A stretch of DNA of 64,000 bases from Ichthyobacterium seriolicida (GCF_002369955.1 NZ_AP014564.1:683097-747096), one strand, 5' to 3'. Positions 52,937 to 63,120 are shown, numbered from the stretch's first letter. Notes: generated from the letters alone by a model not told the origin. Numbers and translations: made by a program.

Positions 52937-55525
52937 TTAGAAGTCGTAGGTAATTCCAAAAATTATATATGCTAGAGGTTTGTTATTTATTACTACCTTA
53001 TCAATTCCATCCGATATAGTTAGACGAGATTTATACTGAAAATTATCATATATAGAGAAAAGTTGCCCAAAATTCCTGGAAGAAATACTAAAGGTTATTT
53101 TTTCGATTTTGTAAGAAAGAGATACGTTTATCTCTTGTGTGTTGTAAATCTTGTTATTTATTAACCTATTGTTGTACAGTAAAGTCATTTTTCCATTCAA
53201 ATTCTCATTCTTAAAAAGAATTGAAAAGGAACTTTTTATAACTCTATTGTATATATAGCTATCATGTGTTTTTCTCGTTAATTTATTATATCCAAAAGAA
53301 AGACCAAAGGATGTTTTGAAATTTATTAAATGATCGGAAAGAGTTTCTATCTTAAATTTAGGATAAAGAGCCACTTCATTTTGGGACACTTTTTTTTCAT
53401 TTATCATAGATGGATAGAATGAACTACTAGCATTTATTTTCAAATAAAGTTTTACAGGATAAGTTATTTGAAACAAAGTTTTACTAAAATCAGAATAAAC
53501 AGTGTATGTACTTCGAGAATCTGCAGTGAAAAGCCTAAACTTGAAGAAATTTTCTTCTATGTCTAAAAGAGTTCTAGATAGATAGTTTTTATGCTTAGAG
53601 TAACTTGAGCCTATAGAAAATGACTCTCCGTAGAAAAGATTATTGTAACTGTAATAGATATTTCCATTATTTGACTCGCTGTATTCAATTGGATAATCTT
53701 CTCTTCCAATTAATATTATATTACTACTACTAGTTCTATTTATACCTGATTCTAAATTATTAATAGATTCACTTCTATTGAAAGTACAAACAATACTATG
53801 ATTTCCTTTTTCATGCTTCACATAAAATTGAATAGGGATAAATAAAGAGTTATTCTCTTTGTCAAGAGAGAGCTTGTTGGTATTTCTCGCCAGAGAAAAG
53901 GACGCGTCATAACTTATATTTTCAAGTATTTCTCCCCATATTTTTATACCTATACTAGAATTATTAATTCTTCTTTTTATGGAATTATTATCATTTATTT
54001 TCTCTTTCAAATATTCATTAGAAAAAGTATAATCCGAAACTATGGAATATTCAAAATCTTCGTTCAATTTATGATTAAAAGACAAAGAGGGCTCAATGAT
54101 GTTTCTTTTAAAATTAAAATCTTGATTATTGTTTGATAGAATATCATCAATAGTGTATTTATTATTCATAGAGTCGTTTTCCATTTTCATATATACGTTA
54201 GCTTTTAGGATTATATTCTTAGCTGTTTTCATTGTTAATACCGAGTTATTGAAAATGGAAAATACTCTATTAGAACTGTAGAACTCAGTGTAATTATCGC
54301 TAAAACTTTCATTTTTAAAGAGAGTATTTTTTATGTTGTTGTCATAGTTATTATCTGCAAAGTATATTCCTACGAGATTAGATGCGATTATTTTTCTAGA
54401 TAATTTATAGTCTATAGAGGTTCTTCCTAAAACTGAATTTCCATTTGAGGTCATCTCATTATAACTCTTTGACAAAGCTTTATTTTCAAGAGTGTTGATA
54501 TTTTCGTAAATAGTTTTAACCTTAGAGGGTTTGATATAATAATATACGCTAGAGTGTCTTAATTTTTCCATAGTATTTCTCAAGGTTAGGTTAGAAATGC
54601 TAAAAAAATAATTCTTAACCTGTTTTTGCAATGAGATTATTTTACTGAGCTCGGCGATCTCATAAGGAGAAAAAGAACTATGCCGGCCAAAAATATTGCC
54701 GAGTTCTATGTTGCTGATACTGGTACTTATTATATTATTCGTGTTGTTTGTGACAAAAGCATTTGTGTTTTCTGAGAATAAAAACCCGTCTCCTTTTAAT
54801 TGGTACTTGTTGTGATAGCCATAATTTGCGGAAACAGATCCAGTAAATACATTTTTAAAACTCTCCTTAGTATTTAAGTTTAAAACGGTTTCTCCTACTT
54901 CATCAAAACTGATATAAAAATCGTCTTTGTAATCATCTATTACCTGAATATTCTTTATCATTCTCTTTTTTACACTTTTTAATGCTAGTTCATTTTGGTT
55001 GACAAAAGCTTCTTTATTGTTTATTAAAATTTTGTCTATATTTTTCCCTTTGTAAATTATAACTCCACTGTCATCGATTGCAAGGTTTGGATTTTTTTCT
55101 AAAATAGTTTTTAAGTCATCGGATTCTTGTATATTTAGCTTGCTTAGATCAAGTGTATGAGTTCCTTTTTTATCAGATGTGACTACAATTTCTTCTAAGT
55201 TGAGAGTGTTGTTTTCTAAGATAAAATCTATAATAATCTCTTCTTTTTCCAAATCTTTTTTTGAGAAAACCTTTGTCTTTTCTAAAAAAGAAACATGTCT
55301 AACTACCAATCTATATTCTATTTTCAAAGAGTCTTTGATTTCAAAACTACCCTTTTTGTCAGAAGTGGTATACGAAATTATATCATCTTTATCGCTATAC
55401 AACACAAGTGTTGCTCCTCCTATCTCTTGATTTTTTTTATCATAGACATGTCCTTTTAAAATTCTAGTTTGAGAATAAATAGATGTTGATAATAACAGGC
55501 ATGAGATGATGTTTTTAAAAGTCAT
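52937..55525 (-). CDS. TonB-receptor-like barrel with carboxypeptidase regulatory domain
   Basis: This 862-residue outer-membrane protein has a signal peptide (TSIYS), an Ig-like CarboxypepD_reg domain (RILKGHVYDKKNQEIGGATL through VVRHVSFLEK), a plug-like segment with LEEIVVTSDKKGTHTLDLSK and DDLKTILEKNPNLAIDDSG, and a long barrel region (from about residue 230) ending in GITYDF. It lacks a clear TonB box and the full ligand-receptor signatures. Proteins of this build stand beside GLPGLI-family genes in many Flavobacteriia, as here. A role in moving the nearby secreted peptide across the outer membrane is an inference. It is divergent from the propeller-MauE-GLPGLI operon. Confidence 0.8.
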   Translation of the reverse strand: MTFKNIISCLLLSTSIYSQTRILKGHVYDKKNQEIGGATLVLYSDKDDIISYTTSDKKGSFEIKDSLKIEYRLVVRHVSFLEKTKVFSKKDLEKEEIIIDFILENNTLNLEEIVVTSDKKGTHTLDLSKLNIQESDDLKTILEKNPNLAIDDSGVIIYKGKNIDKILINNKEAFVNQNELALKSVKKRMIKNIQVIDDYKDDFYISFDEVGETVLNLNTKESFKNVFTGSVSANYGYHNKYQLKGDGFLFSENTNAFVTNNTNNIISTSISNIELGNIFGRHSSFSPYEIAELSKIISLQKQVKNYFFSISNLTLRNTMEKLRHSSVYYYIKPSKVKTIYENINTLENKALSKSYNEMTSNGNSVLGRTSIDYKLSRKIIASNLVGIYFADNNYDNNIKNTLFKNESFSDNYTEFYSSNRVFSIFNNSVLTMKTAKNIILKANVYMKMENDSMNNKYTIDDILSNNNQDFNFKRNIIEPSLSFNHKLNEDFEYSIVSDYTFSNEYLKEKINDNNSIKRRINNSSIGIKIWGEILENISYDASFSLARNTNKLSLDKENNSLFIPIQFYVKHEKGNHSIVCTFNRSESINNLESGINRTSSSNIILIGREDYPIEYSESNNGNIYYSYNNLFYGESFSIGSSYSKHKNYLSRTLLDIEENFFKFRLFTADSRSTYTVYSDFSKTLFQITYPVKLYLKINASSSFYPSMINEKKVSQNEVALYPKFKIETLSDHLINFKTSFGLSFGYNKLTRKTHDSYIYNRVIKSSFSILFKNENLNGKMTLLYNNRLINNKIYNTQEINVSLSYKIEKITFSISSRNFGQLFSIYDNFQYKSRLTISDGIDKVVINNKPLAYIIFGITYDF

Positions 55526-55662
55526 TTATTATTATGTTGATGTTATTTACTCAAGATAACCTCTTAAGGGAAATTAACATAAATACAAATAAAATCCTTA
55601 TGCTTGAAGTCAAAATCGCAAGATTGCAAAAAAAGTGTCAGAGTGTCGACAAATTACCTCGC

Positions 55663-55945
55663 TAGTATACAGAATAAGATGAGTATTAGCATATCTCTCT
55701 CAAGATACAATTATTTAAAGACTTTCAAATGTTTTCGTTAAGCGATTCTATTAATTTTACGAGGGTTGCCAGAGATTTTTTTAGACTTGATAAAATTTTT
55801 TCAAAAAAAACGAATGTTACTGAGTATTATTTATATGTTTGATAGCACGCCTATCATTTAATTTTAAAAGAATGAATTATGAAAAAAATATTACTTCTGA
55901 CAATTGTCTTGTGTGCTTCTGTGTTAATCTTATGTTTATTCTTCT
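55663..55945 (+). repeat. Duplicated peptide-gene leader, copy 2
   Basis: This copy of the block at 51678 continues into the start of the broken peptide gene. The -7 box here is TATGTTTG (55834-55841), an exact TAnnTTTG match, so the promoter may still drive the downstream operon. Identity is highest from about 55705 to 55800. The sequence 55526-55662 between the barrel start and this repeat shows no gene. Confidence 0.85.
55834..55841 (+). promoter_or_regulatory. Probable -7 box (TATGTTTG) of the propeller-MauE-GLPGLI unit
   Basis: It matches TAnnTTTG exactly in the duplicated leader, 37 nt upstream of the broken peptide start and 218 nt upstream of the propeller gene. Confidence 0.45.
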
Positions 55946-55971
55946 CCAAATTTTGTGAAGCATCTCGATAA
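55879..55971 (+). pseudogene. Truncated second copy of the secreted peptide gene
   Basis: The signal-peptide region is preserved (MKKILLLTIVLCASVLILCL and a few further residues), but the reading frame then reaches FFSKFCEASR and a stop after 30 codons; nothing corresponds to the mature part of the intact peptide at 51893. The sequence passes directly into the remnant of the terminator. It appears to have lost the mature part by deletion. Confidence 0.8.
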
Positions 55972-56059
55972 GCGTTAAAAACTATTTATGTTATGTAGAA
56001 GCAGTTTTTACTGGTTTAGTATTAATAAAATCCATCTAATTCCTTACAAATTATTATAA

Positions 56060-57109
56060 ATGTCTTATTTCAAATTCTATCTATTGGCTGTAACTGTTAT
56101 TTTTTTAAATTCATGTAAAAACGATAAATACAACAACGTGCGAGGATCTGTAATTTTTGATAATATAAAAAACAATAGTGATGTTTTTAAGATTTCAAAA
56201 GTAGGATCTAAAAATATTAAAGGGGATGTTATTAGATCAAATAATGAATATGTATACATCTATCACAATAAAAAAATTAATGTGTTTGATGAAAAACTAG
56301 ATTCTCTAAGAAGTATAAAGATAGACCAAAAAGTCTATAAATACTTACAGAGTTTTGAATCTATTTTTATTTTCGATAATTACTTATTCTTTTCAAAGAA
56401 TAGAACTTCTATTAGCATATACGATTTAAATAATGATACTCTTAAAGAGATAAGACCTCCAAAAGACTTTGTTATTGATGAGTTTGTAATTATTTCTCAA
56501 ACAGATATCTTGGTATTCGGAGCAAAAAGGAAACCTGATAGACATGAAGAAACAACTAACGGGTTTTATAGATTTTATCTTGACAAAGACTCTAACTCTC
56601 TTAATAATCCCGTGTTAATACAAGAGGTAGAATTAAATAAAAATTCAGTAGAAGCTTCTTTAAGGATGTTAGGGTATTTTTTTCTAAATGGAGAAAAGGT
56701 TACCTATAATAATTATTATTTGAATAAAACACACGTTTTGGATTTAGAAAAAGATAAACTAATAACTGTCACTAGCAGACATCCAGTTAGTGACCTTACA
56801 CTTGATAAGTTTAAATTTACAGGTGATCTATATTATAACTATATGTATAGAGAAAAGAAAGTGGGTGAAATTTACTTTGCTTCTATTGCGATAGATGACT
56901 ATTTATTAAACTTCAATGCTAACAAAAAGGGAATTTTATTAGAATTATACTCTGTTTTAAATAAAACACATATTGGTTCTTATCTATTTGATCAAACTAT
57001 TGATTTTTATAATTCAGGTTCTATAACTGTAAAAAAAATACATAAAGATTTATACCTTTTTTCTGATTATGACAACAAAATCCTATACAAGATTGAAAGA
57101 AAAAATTAA
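56060..57109 (+). CDS. Six-bladed beta-propeller lipoprotein (BF3164-like)
   Basis: The 349-residue predicted lipoprotein has lipobox VIFLNSC (Cys19) followed by KNDK. The rest forms repeated beta blades: NEYVYIYHNKKINVFDEKLD, DNYLFFSKNRTSISIYDLNN, DILVFGAKRKPDRHEETTNG and KKIHKDLYLFSDYDNKILYK. The layout fits the BF3164-like propeller lipoproteins that accompany NVEALA-type peptides in Bacteroides. The role is unknown; such propellers bind proteins or peptides. It lies directly downstream of the broken peptide gene, and its end overlaps the MauE-like gene by 41 bp. Confidence 0.75.
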   Translation: MSYFKFYLLAVTVIFLNSCKNDKYNNVRGSVIFDNIKNNSDVFKISKVGSKNIKGDVIRSNNEYVYIYHNKKINVFDEKLDSLRSIKIDQKVYKYLQSFESIFIFDNYLFFSKNRTSISIYDLNNDTLKEIRPPKDFVIDEFVIISQTDILVFGAKRKPDRHEETTNGFYRFYLDKDSNSLNNPVLIQEVELNKNSVEASLRMLGYFFLNGEKVTYNNYYLNKTHVLDLEKDKLITVTSRHPVSDLTLDKFKFTGDLYYNYMYREKKVGEIYFASIAIDDYLLNFNANKKGILLELYSVLNKTHIGSYLFDQTIDFYNSGSITVKKIHKDLYLFSDYDNKILYKIERKN

Positions 57110-57521
57110 AAAAACATATTCTCCACTTGTAGAGATATTGACATTAATTATTTTTTCCTATACGGCAGTTTTCAAAATATTGAATATACAAGGCTTCCAG
57201 CTTAATATAGTTAAAACAGGTATTTTTTATCCACAACTTATTCAACCTGTATCTTTTATAGTAATAGCAATAGAACTACTAGTTATATCCTTAATAGTGT
57301 TAAGACATAAAAAATCTATTCATGTTTCTTTATTATCTATGACAGCATTCACTTTTTACATAATTTTTGCGAAAATTATTGGTAAATTCTCCACATGTGG
57401 ATGTGGAGGCGTAATTTCTCAAATGACGTTTTTACAACATATAACTTTTAATTTAATAGTCATAACTATGCTATCCTTAACTTTTTTATTTAAGCGTAAA
57501 CGTAAATCTATTCATAAGTAA
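57069..57521 (+). CDS. MauE/DoxX-like redox-associated membrane protein
   Basis: This 150-residue protein has four transmembrane segments (about 19-37, 60-77, 87-105, 121-139). It has the MauE-type pattern: an N-terminal PLVEILTLIIFSYTAVFKIL and the motif FSTCGCGG with Cys110 and Cys112 at the membrane surface. Related proteins supply thiol-disulfide electrons to cysteine-containing exported proteins, which fits the disulfide-capable peptide nearby; the link is an inference. The start overlaps the propeller gene by 41 bp, and no later in-frame start exists before the first membrane span. Confidence 0.82.
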   Translation: MTTKSYTRLKEKIKKTYSPLVEILTLIIFSYTAVFKILNIQGFQLNIVKTGIFYPQLIQPVSFIVIAIELLVISLIVLRHKKSIHVSLLSMTAFTFYIIFAKIIGKFSTCGCGGVISQMTFLQHITFNLIVITMLSLTFLFKRKRKSIHK

Positions 57522-57527
57522 TCTTTT

Positions 57528-58241
57528 ATGAAAACACTCTTTATCCTACTAGTTATTTTTAATACTATTCTCTTTGAATCAAAGGGACAGGAAAAAAATA
57601 AACCAATTTTTAAAATTACTTACGAAAGTAGTCCGCTTACAGCAGCCGCCATTAAGAATTTAAAGAGTCAATTTAAAAATCTAGATATGTATGATTTCCT
57701 TGTTTCTGAAATAAAGAAAATTAAGTTTTTTTATTCTTTGTTTTACGATTCAAGGGAAAATACGTCTATCTATGCTCTAGATTCTATAAAACAGGGAGAA
57801 AGGTCTAAAGGTACATATAATGTTGTTTTTGCATACAAAAACAATAATACTCTTTATTCAAAAGAAAATATTTCCAATTCAGATGTTCATGTCCAAGATG
57901 ATGATTCTTTTTTAGAATGGGAAATAACCAAAGAAAGAAAGAGGATAAGTAATTACGAATGCATAAAAGCTTTCTTGAAAAAATACCCTGATCATATAGT
58001 TTGGTTTTCTCCTGAAATTCCTATAGGTATCGGACCATATATATATCATAATTTGCCTGGACTTGTATTAGAATCTGAAAATAAATCTTCATTAAATAAA
58101 TTGACATCTATATCACATGTGGAAAGCAGTATTTTTGAGGAAAAATTAGAAGAAATTAAAAAAAATATGATCAAAGAAAACACTGAAAATTTTAATTCCT
58201 TATTCTTAAAAAGAGATCTCATGAGAAGGAGAAATAAATAA
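57528..58241 (+). CDS. GLPGLI family exported protein
   Basis: The 237-residue protein has a signal peptide (MKTLFILLVIFNTILFESKG, cleaved about Gly20/Gln21). The family signature is present as WFSPEIPIGIGPYIYHN followed by LPGLVLE (about 158-172). The family is Bacteroidetes-specific and of unknown function, and is regularly encoded beside TonB-receptor-like barrels with a regulatory domain, as here. It is the last gene of the propeller-MauE-GLPGLI operon (6-bp gap to MauE). The A-rich tail ends in LKRDLMRRRNK. Confidence 0.9.
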   Translation: MKTLFILLVIFNTILFESKGQEKNKPIFKITYESSPLTAAAIKNLKSQFKNLDMYDFLVSEIKKIKFFYSLFYDSRENTSIYALDSIKQGERSKGTYNVVFAYKNNNTLYSKENISNSDVHVQDDDSFLEWEITKERKRISNYECIKAFLKKYPDHIVWFSPEIPIGIGPYIYHNLPGLVLESENKSSLNKLTSISHVESSIFEEKLEEIKKNMIKENTENFNSLFLKRDLMRRRNK

Positions 58242-58345
58242 TCAGAAATTTAAACAAGGGTTTCTTATTTAGAGATTTTAGTTAGATTAATAAACGGAGT
58301 TAAGACAGGCATTGCTGACGATTGGATGATTAATAGAGGGTTTTT

Positions 58346-58432
58346 TAAGCGAAAAACTTGTAAGCAATAAGTCCAGAAATGATATTGGTTAGAAAATTAG
58401 CGAAACTTCTATGTCTAGAATGCTCTATCTGG
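58346..58432 (-). pseudogene. IS982-family transposase C-terminal fragment
   Basis: The 28 codons read QIEHSRHRSFANFLTNIISG then LIAYKFFA and a stop. IEHSRHRSFxNFxxNxxxGLIAYxFF is the typical C-terminus of IS982-family transposases. The fragment begins where the relic at 1030-1158 ends (ICQI). An end-like sequence (GATTAATAAACGGAGTTAAG, 58286-58305) lies downstream. No function. Confidence 0.85.
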
Positions 58433-58560
58433 ACACTATCCCTTAGAGTGTGTAAATAAAAAATGACATATTTTTTTGTTTTTATTCATAGTCGAACTCT
58501 TTCGTCAAAAATAGTTAAAAATTGATTTAGGATTATTCCTCAATTCAGTATCGGTTTGGA

Positions 58561-59174
58561 TCATTTTTTTGTAGCCTCTCTCAGAGCTAAAAAAGTAGAA
58601 AATCCCATATTTTCTTCTTTAGTGTTTATCTTGGAAATCTTCTCCTGAACATCATAGAGGTGTTTGAGTTCTGAAGGCTTGAGCTGATCTTTCATGTCTC
58701 TCTTAGCTTTGTTTATTAGCTTATGGTATTTATTTTCTGAATATTCTCATTTGATGTGCTTAAAACATTACCACTATCATCGTAGGTGTATAACGAGTTT
58801 ATCTTAGCTGTATAGTAGGCTATTAAAATAGCTAGATCGTTTACCAAGCCCTCATTAAAAGCTATGCACCTATCTACCAAGGTCTCACCTGAATTATGGG
58901 GATTTAAAAACTCAATACGGGTATTATTATCAGGCAATGCATCATCGGGGTTGTTTTTATTCTACTCTGCTAATAGCTCTCTTCAACCTAGGTCTTTTGA
59001 ATACTTATAAACTATTGATTTGCTTATATTAAAGTCTTCAGCAAGCTTTTTAACCCTATCGGGCTAACTCATGCCATTGGGATATGAAAAAAAGTTTGAG
59101 TGTATTTTTTTGATTTTGTTGAATGATCCTACGAAGTTTTTTTCATTAAGAAAATACTTATTTTTAGTTATATC
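58561..59174 (-). pseudogene. Decayed HTH-type gene with three stops and a frameshift
   Basis: A long reading frame can be reconstructed on the minus strand: NEKNFVGSFNKIKKIHSNFF, MS-stop-PDRVKKLAEDFNISKS, IVYKYSKDLG-stop-RELLAE-stop-NKNNPDDALP, then IEFLNPHNSGETLVDRCIAF, and, after a frameshift near 58737, EYSENKYHKLINKAKRDMKD to a final FLALREATKK. KKLAEDFNISKSIVYKYSKD looks like an HTH. All three stops (58985, 58964 and 59066) are one G-to-A change from TGG. I do not recognise the family; the HTH-first layout would fit a phage or mobile-element protein. Its decay with the adjoining IS982 fragment suggests former mobile DNA. Confidence 0.65.
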
Positions 59175-59224
59175 CTATTTAAGATAATAAATAGATAGTT
59201 ATATTTCTCCAATAGAAAAAGAGC

Positions 59225-62062
59225 CTAATTTAGAGTGTCGTTAAGATTTAATTCTTTTTTTAAAAACATAGTCGTAGAACTCTCAGTATTTTCTGCTATG
59301 CTCTCTGGAGTGCCAAAACACACTATATTCCCACCTTCTACTCCTCCTTTGGGACCTATATCTATTATGTGATCAACTACTTTTATCACATCCATATTAT
59401 GCTCTATTACAATAACTGTATTTTGCTTTTCTACTAGTTTATTGAGTATATCTAACAACACTTTTATATCTTCAAAATGCAAGCCTGTGGTTGGCTCATC
59501 CAAAATATAAAGAGTTTTGCCCGTATGTCTTTTAGATAATTCTAAAGCTAATTTCAAACGTTGTGCCTCTCCTCCTGAGATAGTATTAGATGGCTGACCA
59601 AGGGTGATATATCCCAAACCCACATCTCTCATGGTTTTTAACTTCTTATATACCTTAGGTATATTTTTGAAGAAATCTACAGCAGTATTTACAGTCATAT
59701 TTAAGACGTCCGAAATAGATTTGCCCTTGTATTTTATCTCTAAAGTTTCTCTATTAAACCTATTACCATTGCAAGATTCACAACACACGTAAACGTCTGG
59801 CAAAAAATGCATCTCCAAAGTGCTTACACCTGCTCCCTTACAAGATTCGCATCTCCCTCCAGGTACATTAAAAGAAAAACGACCAGATTTATATCCCCTT
59901 ATCTTTGAATCTGGTAACACAGAAAAAACAGATCTTATATCGGACAATACCCCCACATAAGTAGCTGGATTAGAACGAGGAGTACGACCTATAGGATCCT
60001 GATTTACATTTACTACTTTGTCGATATTTTCAATCCCCTCGATAGAACCATATGACAATGGTTCCTTGACAGAATTATAAAAATGCTTACTCAAAATTGG
60101 ATATAAAGTGCCGTTTATAAGACTCGACTTACCACTTCCAGAAACACCTGTTATACATATCATCTTTCCCAATGGGAAAACCACATCTATATTTTTGAGA
60201 TTATTTCCTTTAGCTCCTTTTAAAATCAAATCTTTTCCTGTACCACATCTTCTCTTTTCAGGAATTTCTATAGCCTTACTATTATTCAAATACTGAGCCG
60301 TTAAAGTACTCTGACTCTTAATATCTTCTAAAGTGCCTTGAGCGACTATCTCTCCTCCTTTCACCCCTGCAAAGGGCCCCATGTCTAATATGTAATCTGA
60401 ATGTTCCATTACCTCTTTGTCATGTTCTACCACTATTACACTATTGCCTAAATCCCTCAATTTCTTTAGAGAACTAATCAGCTTTATGTTGTCTATTTGA
60501 TGTAGACCTATGCTAGGTTCATCCAAGATGTAAGTTACCCCTACAAGCTGCGAACCTATCTGAGTGGTTAACCTAATTCTTTGAGCCTCCCCTCCCGAAA
60601 GAGTATCTGAAGTCCTGCTCAACGAGAGATATCCTAAACCCAAATCAATTAAAAAATTTACCCTAAGGGATATTTCCTTTAATATCTCCCGCGCAATCAG
60701 ATTTTGTCTTTGATTTAAAAAATCAGGTATTTTTTTTATGAAATCAATAGAAGTCAATAAATCTAATTGTGATAATTCTGAAATGTTCTTATCCATTATT
60801 TTAAAACTCAGAGATATTTTATTTAATCTGAGCCCTTTACACTGCGGGCAAATAGTCTTATCTATATATTTCTCTGCCCATCGTTTTAGAGTAGGAGAAT
60901 CTGAATTATTGTAATTATCACTTATAAAATTAGCAATACCTTTAAAATCTATATAAAAATCTTTGGAAACACCTATGTTGCCTATTTCTTTGGAAACCTT
61001 TTTATTCCCTCCATACAAGATGATATCTATGGCTTCTTTTGGAAAATTTTTTATAGGAGTATCAAAAGTCAGATCATATACAGATAGTATTATACCTATC
61101 TCATCGTAAATCCAACTCTTGTTTTTTCCAACTAAAGGTGTTATCCCCCCTTGTTTTATACTCTTTTCTAAATCTGTAATTATTTTTCTCTCGTCTACAC
61201 CATAGCTATAACCCAAGCCTTTACAATCAGGACAACTGCCCTTGGGAGAATTAAAAGAAAAAAAGTTAGGTTCAGCAGTAGAATAAGATATCCCTGTAGT
61301 AGGGCACATTAGTTTCCTGCTGAAATAGACGAAATTCTTTGCTTTAGAATCGTATAATTTCATAACCCCTTCTCCGTTGTCCAAAGCCGTTTTTACACTT
61401 GCTGATATCCTGTTGATATTAGCCTTATTGATACTGAGTTTATCGATTACTATATCTATATCGTGAAGTTTATATCTATCTAATTGTAGATCTTTTGTTA
61501 TTTCTATTAATTCATTATCGACAAAAGCTTGTATAAATCCTCTTTTAGAAATTTTTTCGAATAGCTCTCTGTAATGGCCTTTTCTAGATCTCACTACTGA
61601 AGAGAGTATATAAACCATTTTACCGTCGTTTTTTTCTAGTATGTTTTCTACTATTTCCTCATCGGTATAAGAGACCATCTTTTCAGAGGTTTCATAGGAA
61701 TAGGCATCTGCACAACGAGCGTACAAGACGCGTAGAAAATCATATATCTCTGTAATCGTACCGACTGTAGAACGAGGATTTTTATAAACAGTCTTTTGGT
61801 CTATGGAAATAACTGGAGATAGCCCATCTATCTTATCCACATTAGGGCGTTCCATAATACCTAAGAATTTTCTGCCATAGGCAGAGAAAGTTTCTATATA
61901 CCTCCTCTGACCCTCGGCGTAAATAGTATCAAAGGCGAGTGAAGACTTCCCACTGCCACTCAAACCAGTGATTACAACCAATTTGTTTTTAGGTATTTTT
62001 ACATCTATGTTTTTTAGATTATGCTCTTTGGCACCTAAGACGACTATAAATTCACTTTGCAT
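59225..62062 (-). CDS. uvrA: Excinuclease ABC subunit A
   Basis: UvrA finds DNA lesions and loads UvrB in nucleotide excision repair. The 945-residue protein has two ABC ATPase modules. Walker A motifs are GLSGSGKSS (33-41) and GVSGSGKSS; signature motifs are [11 protein letters not shown] and [11 protein letters not shown]; Walker B regions are [11 protein letters not shown] and [11 protein letters not shown]. Zinc-binding cysteines are visible in [14 protein letters not shown] and in CESCKGAG with [10 protein letters not shown]. The first zinc pair reads CPTTG, which I recall as normal in Bacteroidetes. It follows the nitronate-monooxygenase-like gene by 32 bp on the same strand. Confidence 0.97.
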   Translation of the reverse strand: MQSEFIVVLGAKEHNLKNIDVKIPKNKLVVITGLSGSGKSSLAFDTIYAEGQRRYIETFSAYGRKFLGIMERPNVDKIDGLSPVISIDQKTVYKNPRSTVGTITEIYDFLRVLYARCADAYSYETSEKMVSYTDEEIVENILEKNDGKMVYILSSVVRSRKGHYRELFEKISKRGFIQAFVDNELIEITKDLQLDRYKLHDIDIVIDKLSINKANINRISASVKTALDNGEGVMKLYDSKAKNFVYFSRKLMCPTTGISYSTAEPNFFSFNSPKGSCPDCKGLGYSYGVDERKIITDLEKSIKQGGITPLVGKNKSWIYDEIGIILSVYDLTFDTPIKNFPKEAIDIILYGGNKKVSKEIGNIGVSKDFYIDFKGIANFISDNYNNSDSPTLKRWAEKYIDKTICPQCKGLRLNKISLSFKIMDKNISELSQLDLLTSIDFIKKIPDFLNQRQNLIAREILKEISLRVNFLIDLGLGYLSLSRTSDTLSGGEAQRIRLTTQIGSQLVGVTYILDEPSIGLHQIDNIKLISSLKKLRDLGNSVIVVEHDKEVMEHSDYILDMGPFAGVKGGEIVAQGTLEDIKSQSTLTAQYLNNSKAIEIPEKRRCGTGKDLILKGAKGNNLKNIDVVFPLGKMICITGVSGSGKSSLINGTLYPILSKHFYNSVKEPLSYGSIEGIENIDKVVNVNQDPIGRTPRSNPATYVGVLSDIRSVFSVLPDSKIRGYKSGRFSFNVPGGRCESCKGAGVSTLEMHFLPDVYVCCESCNGNRFNRETLEIKYKGKSISDVLNMTVNTAVDFFKNIPKVYKKLKTMRDVGLGYITLGQPSNTISGGEAQRLKLALELSKRHTGKTLYILDEPTTGLHFEDIKVLLDILNKLVEKQNTVIVIEHNMDVIKVVDHIIDIGPKGGVEGGNIVCFGTPESIAENTESSTTMFLKKELNLNDTLN

Positions 62063-62094
62063 ACTATTCTTTTTTCTATCTCAAGGAATTTAAG

Positions 62095-63120
62095 TCAAAT
62101 TAGAGACGACATAAAATCTTCCAAGGAATTGATCTCATTAATCTCAATAGCTCCCTTTCCCGTCCAAAAAGATTGGTATTCTCTCATAGATTTCCCCTTG
62201 GCAAAATTTCTAATACCCTTAGTGGCATAATGCAAAAATGGATATTCTACTTTGCCTTTTATCTCTAATGACGACAGTTTGTTTTTGATACCCTTTGCCA
62301 TCTTGCCAGTAATGCTACTTGTAAATATAATATCATCTTGGTTTTTTGTCTCTACTAACACATTTTTATATAAATCATTGGCTGTGCTCTCTTGGGTCAT
62401 TAAAAAACCCGTTCCTATTTGAACTCCATCATAGCTGTCATTCAAAGCACTTTTAACTCCAGATTTATCTATTACTCCACCAGATTTAATTATATAAATA
62501 CTAGGATATTCTCTTTTCAAATTATCAACTGATAAAAAATCACTATGAGAACTCTCACTTATAAAGCCTCCTACATGACCTCCTGCATCAGAATTTTGAA
62601 AGACAATTACATCTGATCCTCCGTCACTGACAGCTATTTTAAGCTCTTCTAAATTATTGATAGTGGTCATTATCCTTACACCAGCCCTCTTTAATTTTTC
62701 TATATCATCACTGTTGAATATTCCAAATGTGGTGCTCAAAATTCTCACCTTATGATCAATAGTTAATTGTACAATTTCAGAGACTTTAGATTGTGATGGA
62801 ATATCAAAAAAGTCAGATTCATACATCCCTATTTCTCTTTCAATACTAATGATCTCTTCTGGTTTTTTGAGATTTAACAGATTGTATTCATTATAATCTG
62901 CAAATACATTTACCTGAAATGAATGCGATGTCTTACTCTTAACTTCAACTATAAATTTTTCTATATCGTCAATAGTTAGGTATCCACTTGGAATGCTTCC
63001 CAACATACCAAAATTTGAAACCTTCGAGACAACCTCTGGACTTATTATCCCGCCAGCCATAGGCGCCTGTATAATAGGATACTTAATTTTCAATCTCTCA
63101 CAAAGGCTATTATCACTCAT
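62095..63120 (-). CDS. Nitronate monooxygenase / FabK-like flavoprotein
   Basis: This 341-residue FMN-dependent TIM-barrel protein is of the 2-nitropropane dioxygenase family. It starts with the typical KYPIIQAPMAGGIISPEVVS, followed by NFGMLGSIPSGYL, VNVFAD, VIVFQNSDAGGHVGGF (phosphate-binding/catalytic loop), IIKSGGVIDKSG and GVQIGTGFLM. The family includes nitronate monooxygenases and the enoyl-ACP reductase FabK; the sequence alone does not separate them. It lies between the FAD/NAD(P)-binding gene (67-bp gap) and uvrA, possibly in one operon. Confidence 0.88.
   Translation of the reverse strand: MSDNSLCERLKIKYPIIQAPMAGGIISPEVVSKVSNFGMLGSIPSGYLTIDDIEKFIVEVKSKTSHSFQVNVFADYNEYNLLNLKKPEEIISIEREIGMYESDFFDIPSQSKVSEIVQLTIDHKVRILSTTFGIFNSDDIEKLKRAGVRIMTTINNLEELKIAVSDGGSDVIVFQNSDAGGHVGGFISESSHSDFLSVDNLKREYPSIYIIKSGGVIDKSGVKSALNDSYDGVQIGTGFLMTQESTANDLYKNVLVETKNQDDIIFTSSITGKMAKGIKNKLSSLEIKGKVEYPFLHYATKGIRNFAKGKSMREYQSFWTGKGAIEINEINSLEDFMSSLI

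Noticed and set aside
58716-58937. A 73-codon minus-strand gene
   Set aside because: The same frame continues upstream through three stops, and the homologous sequence continues downstream in another frame, so it is part of a pseudogene.
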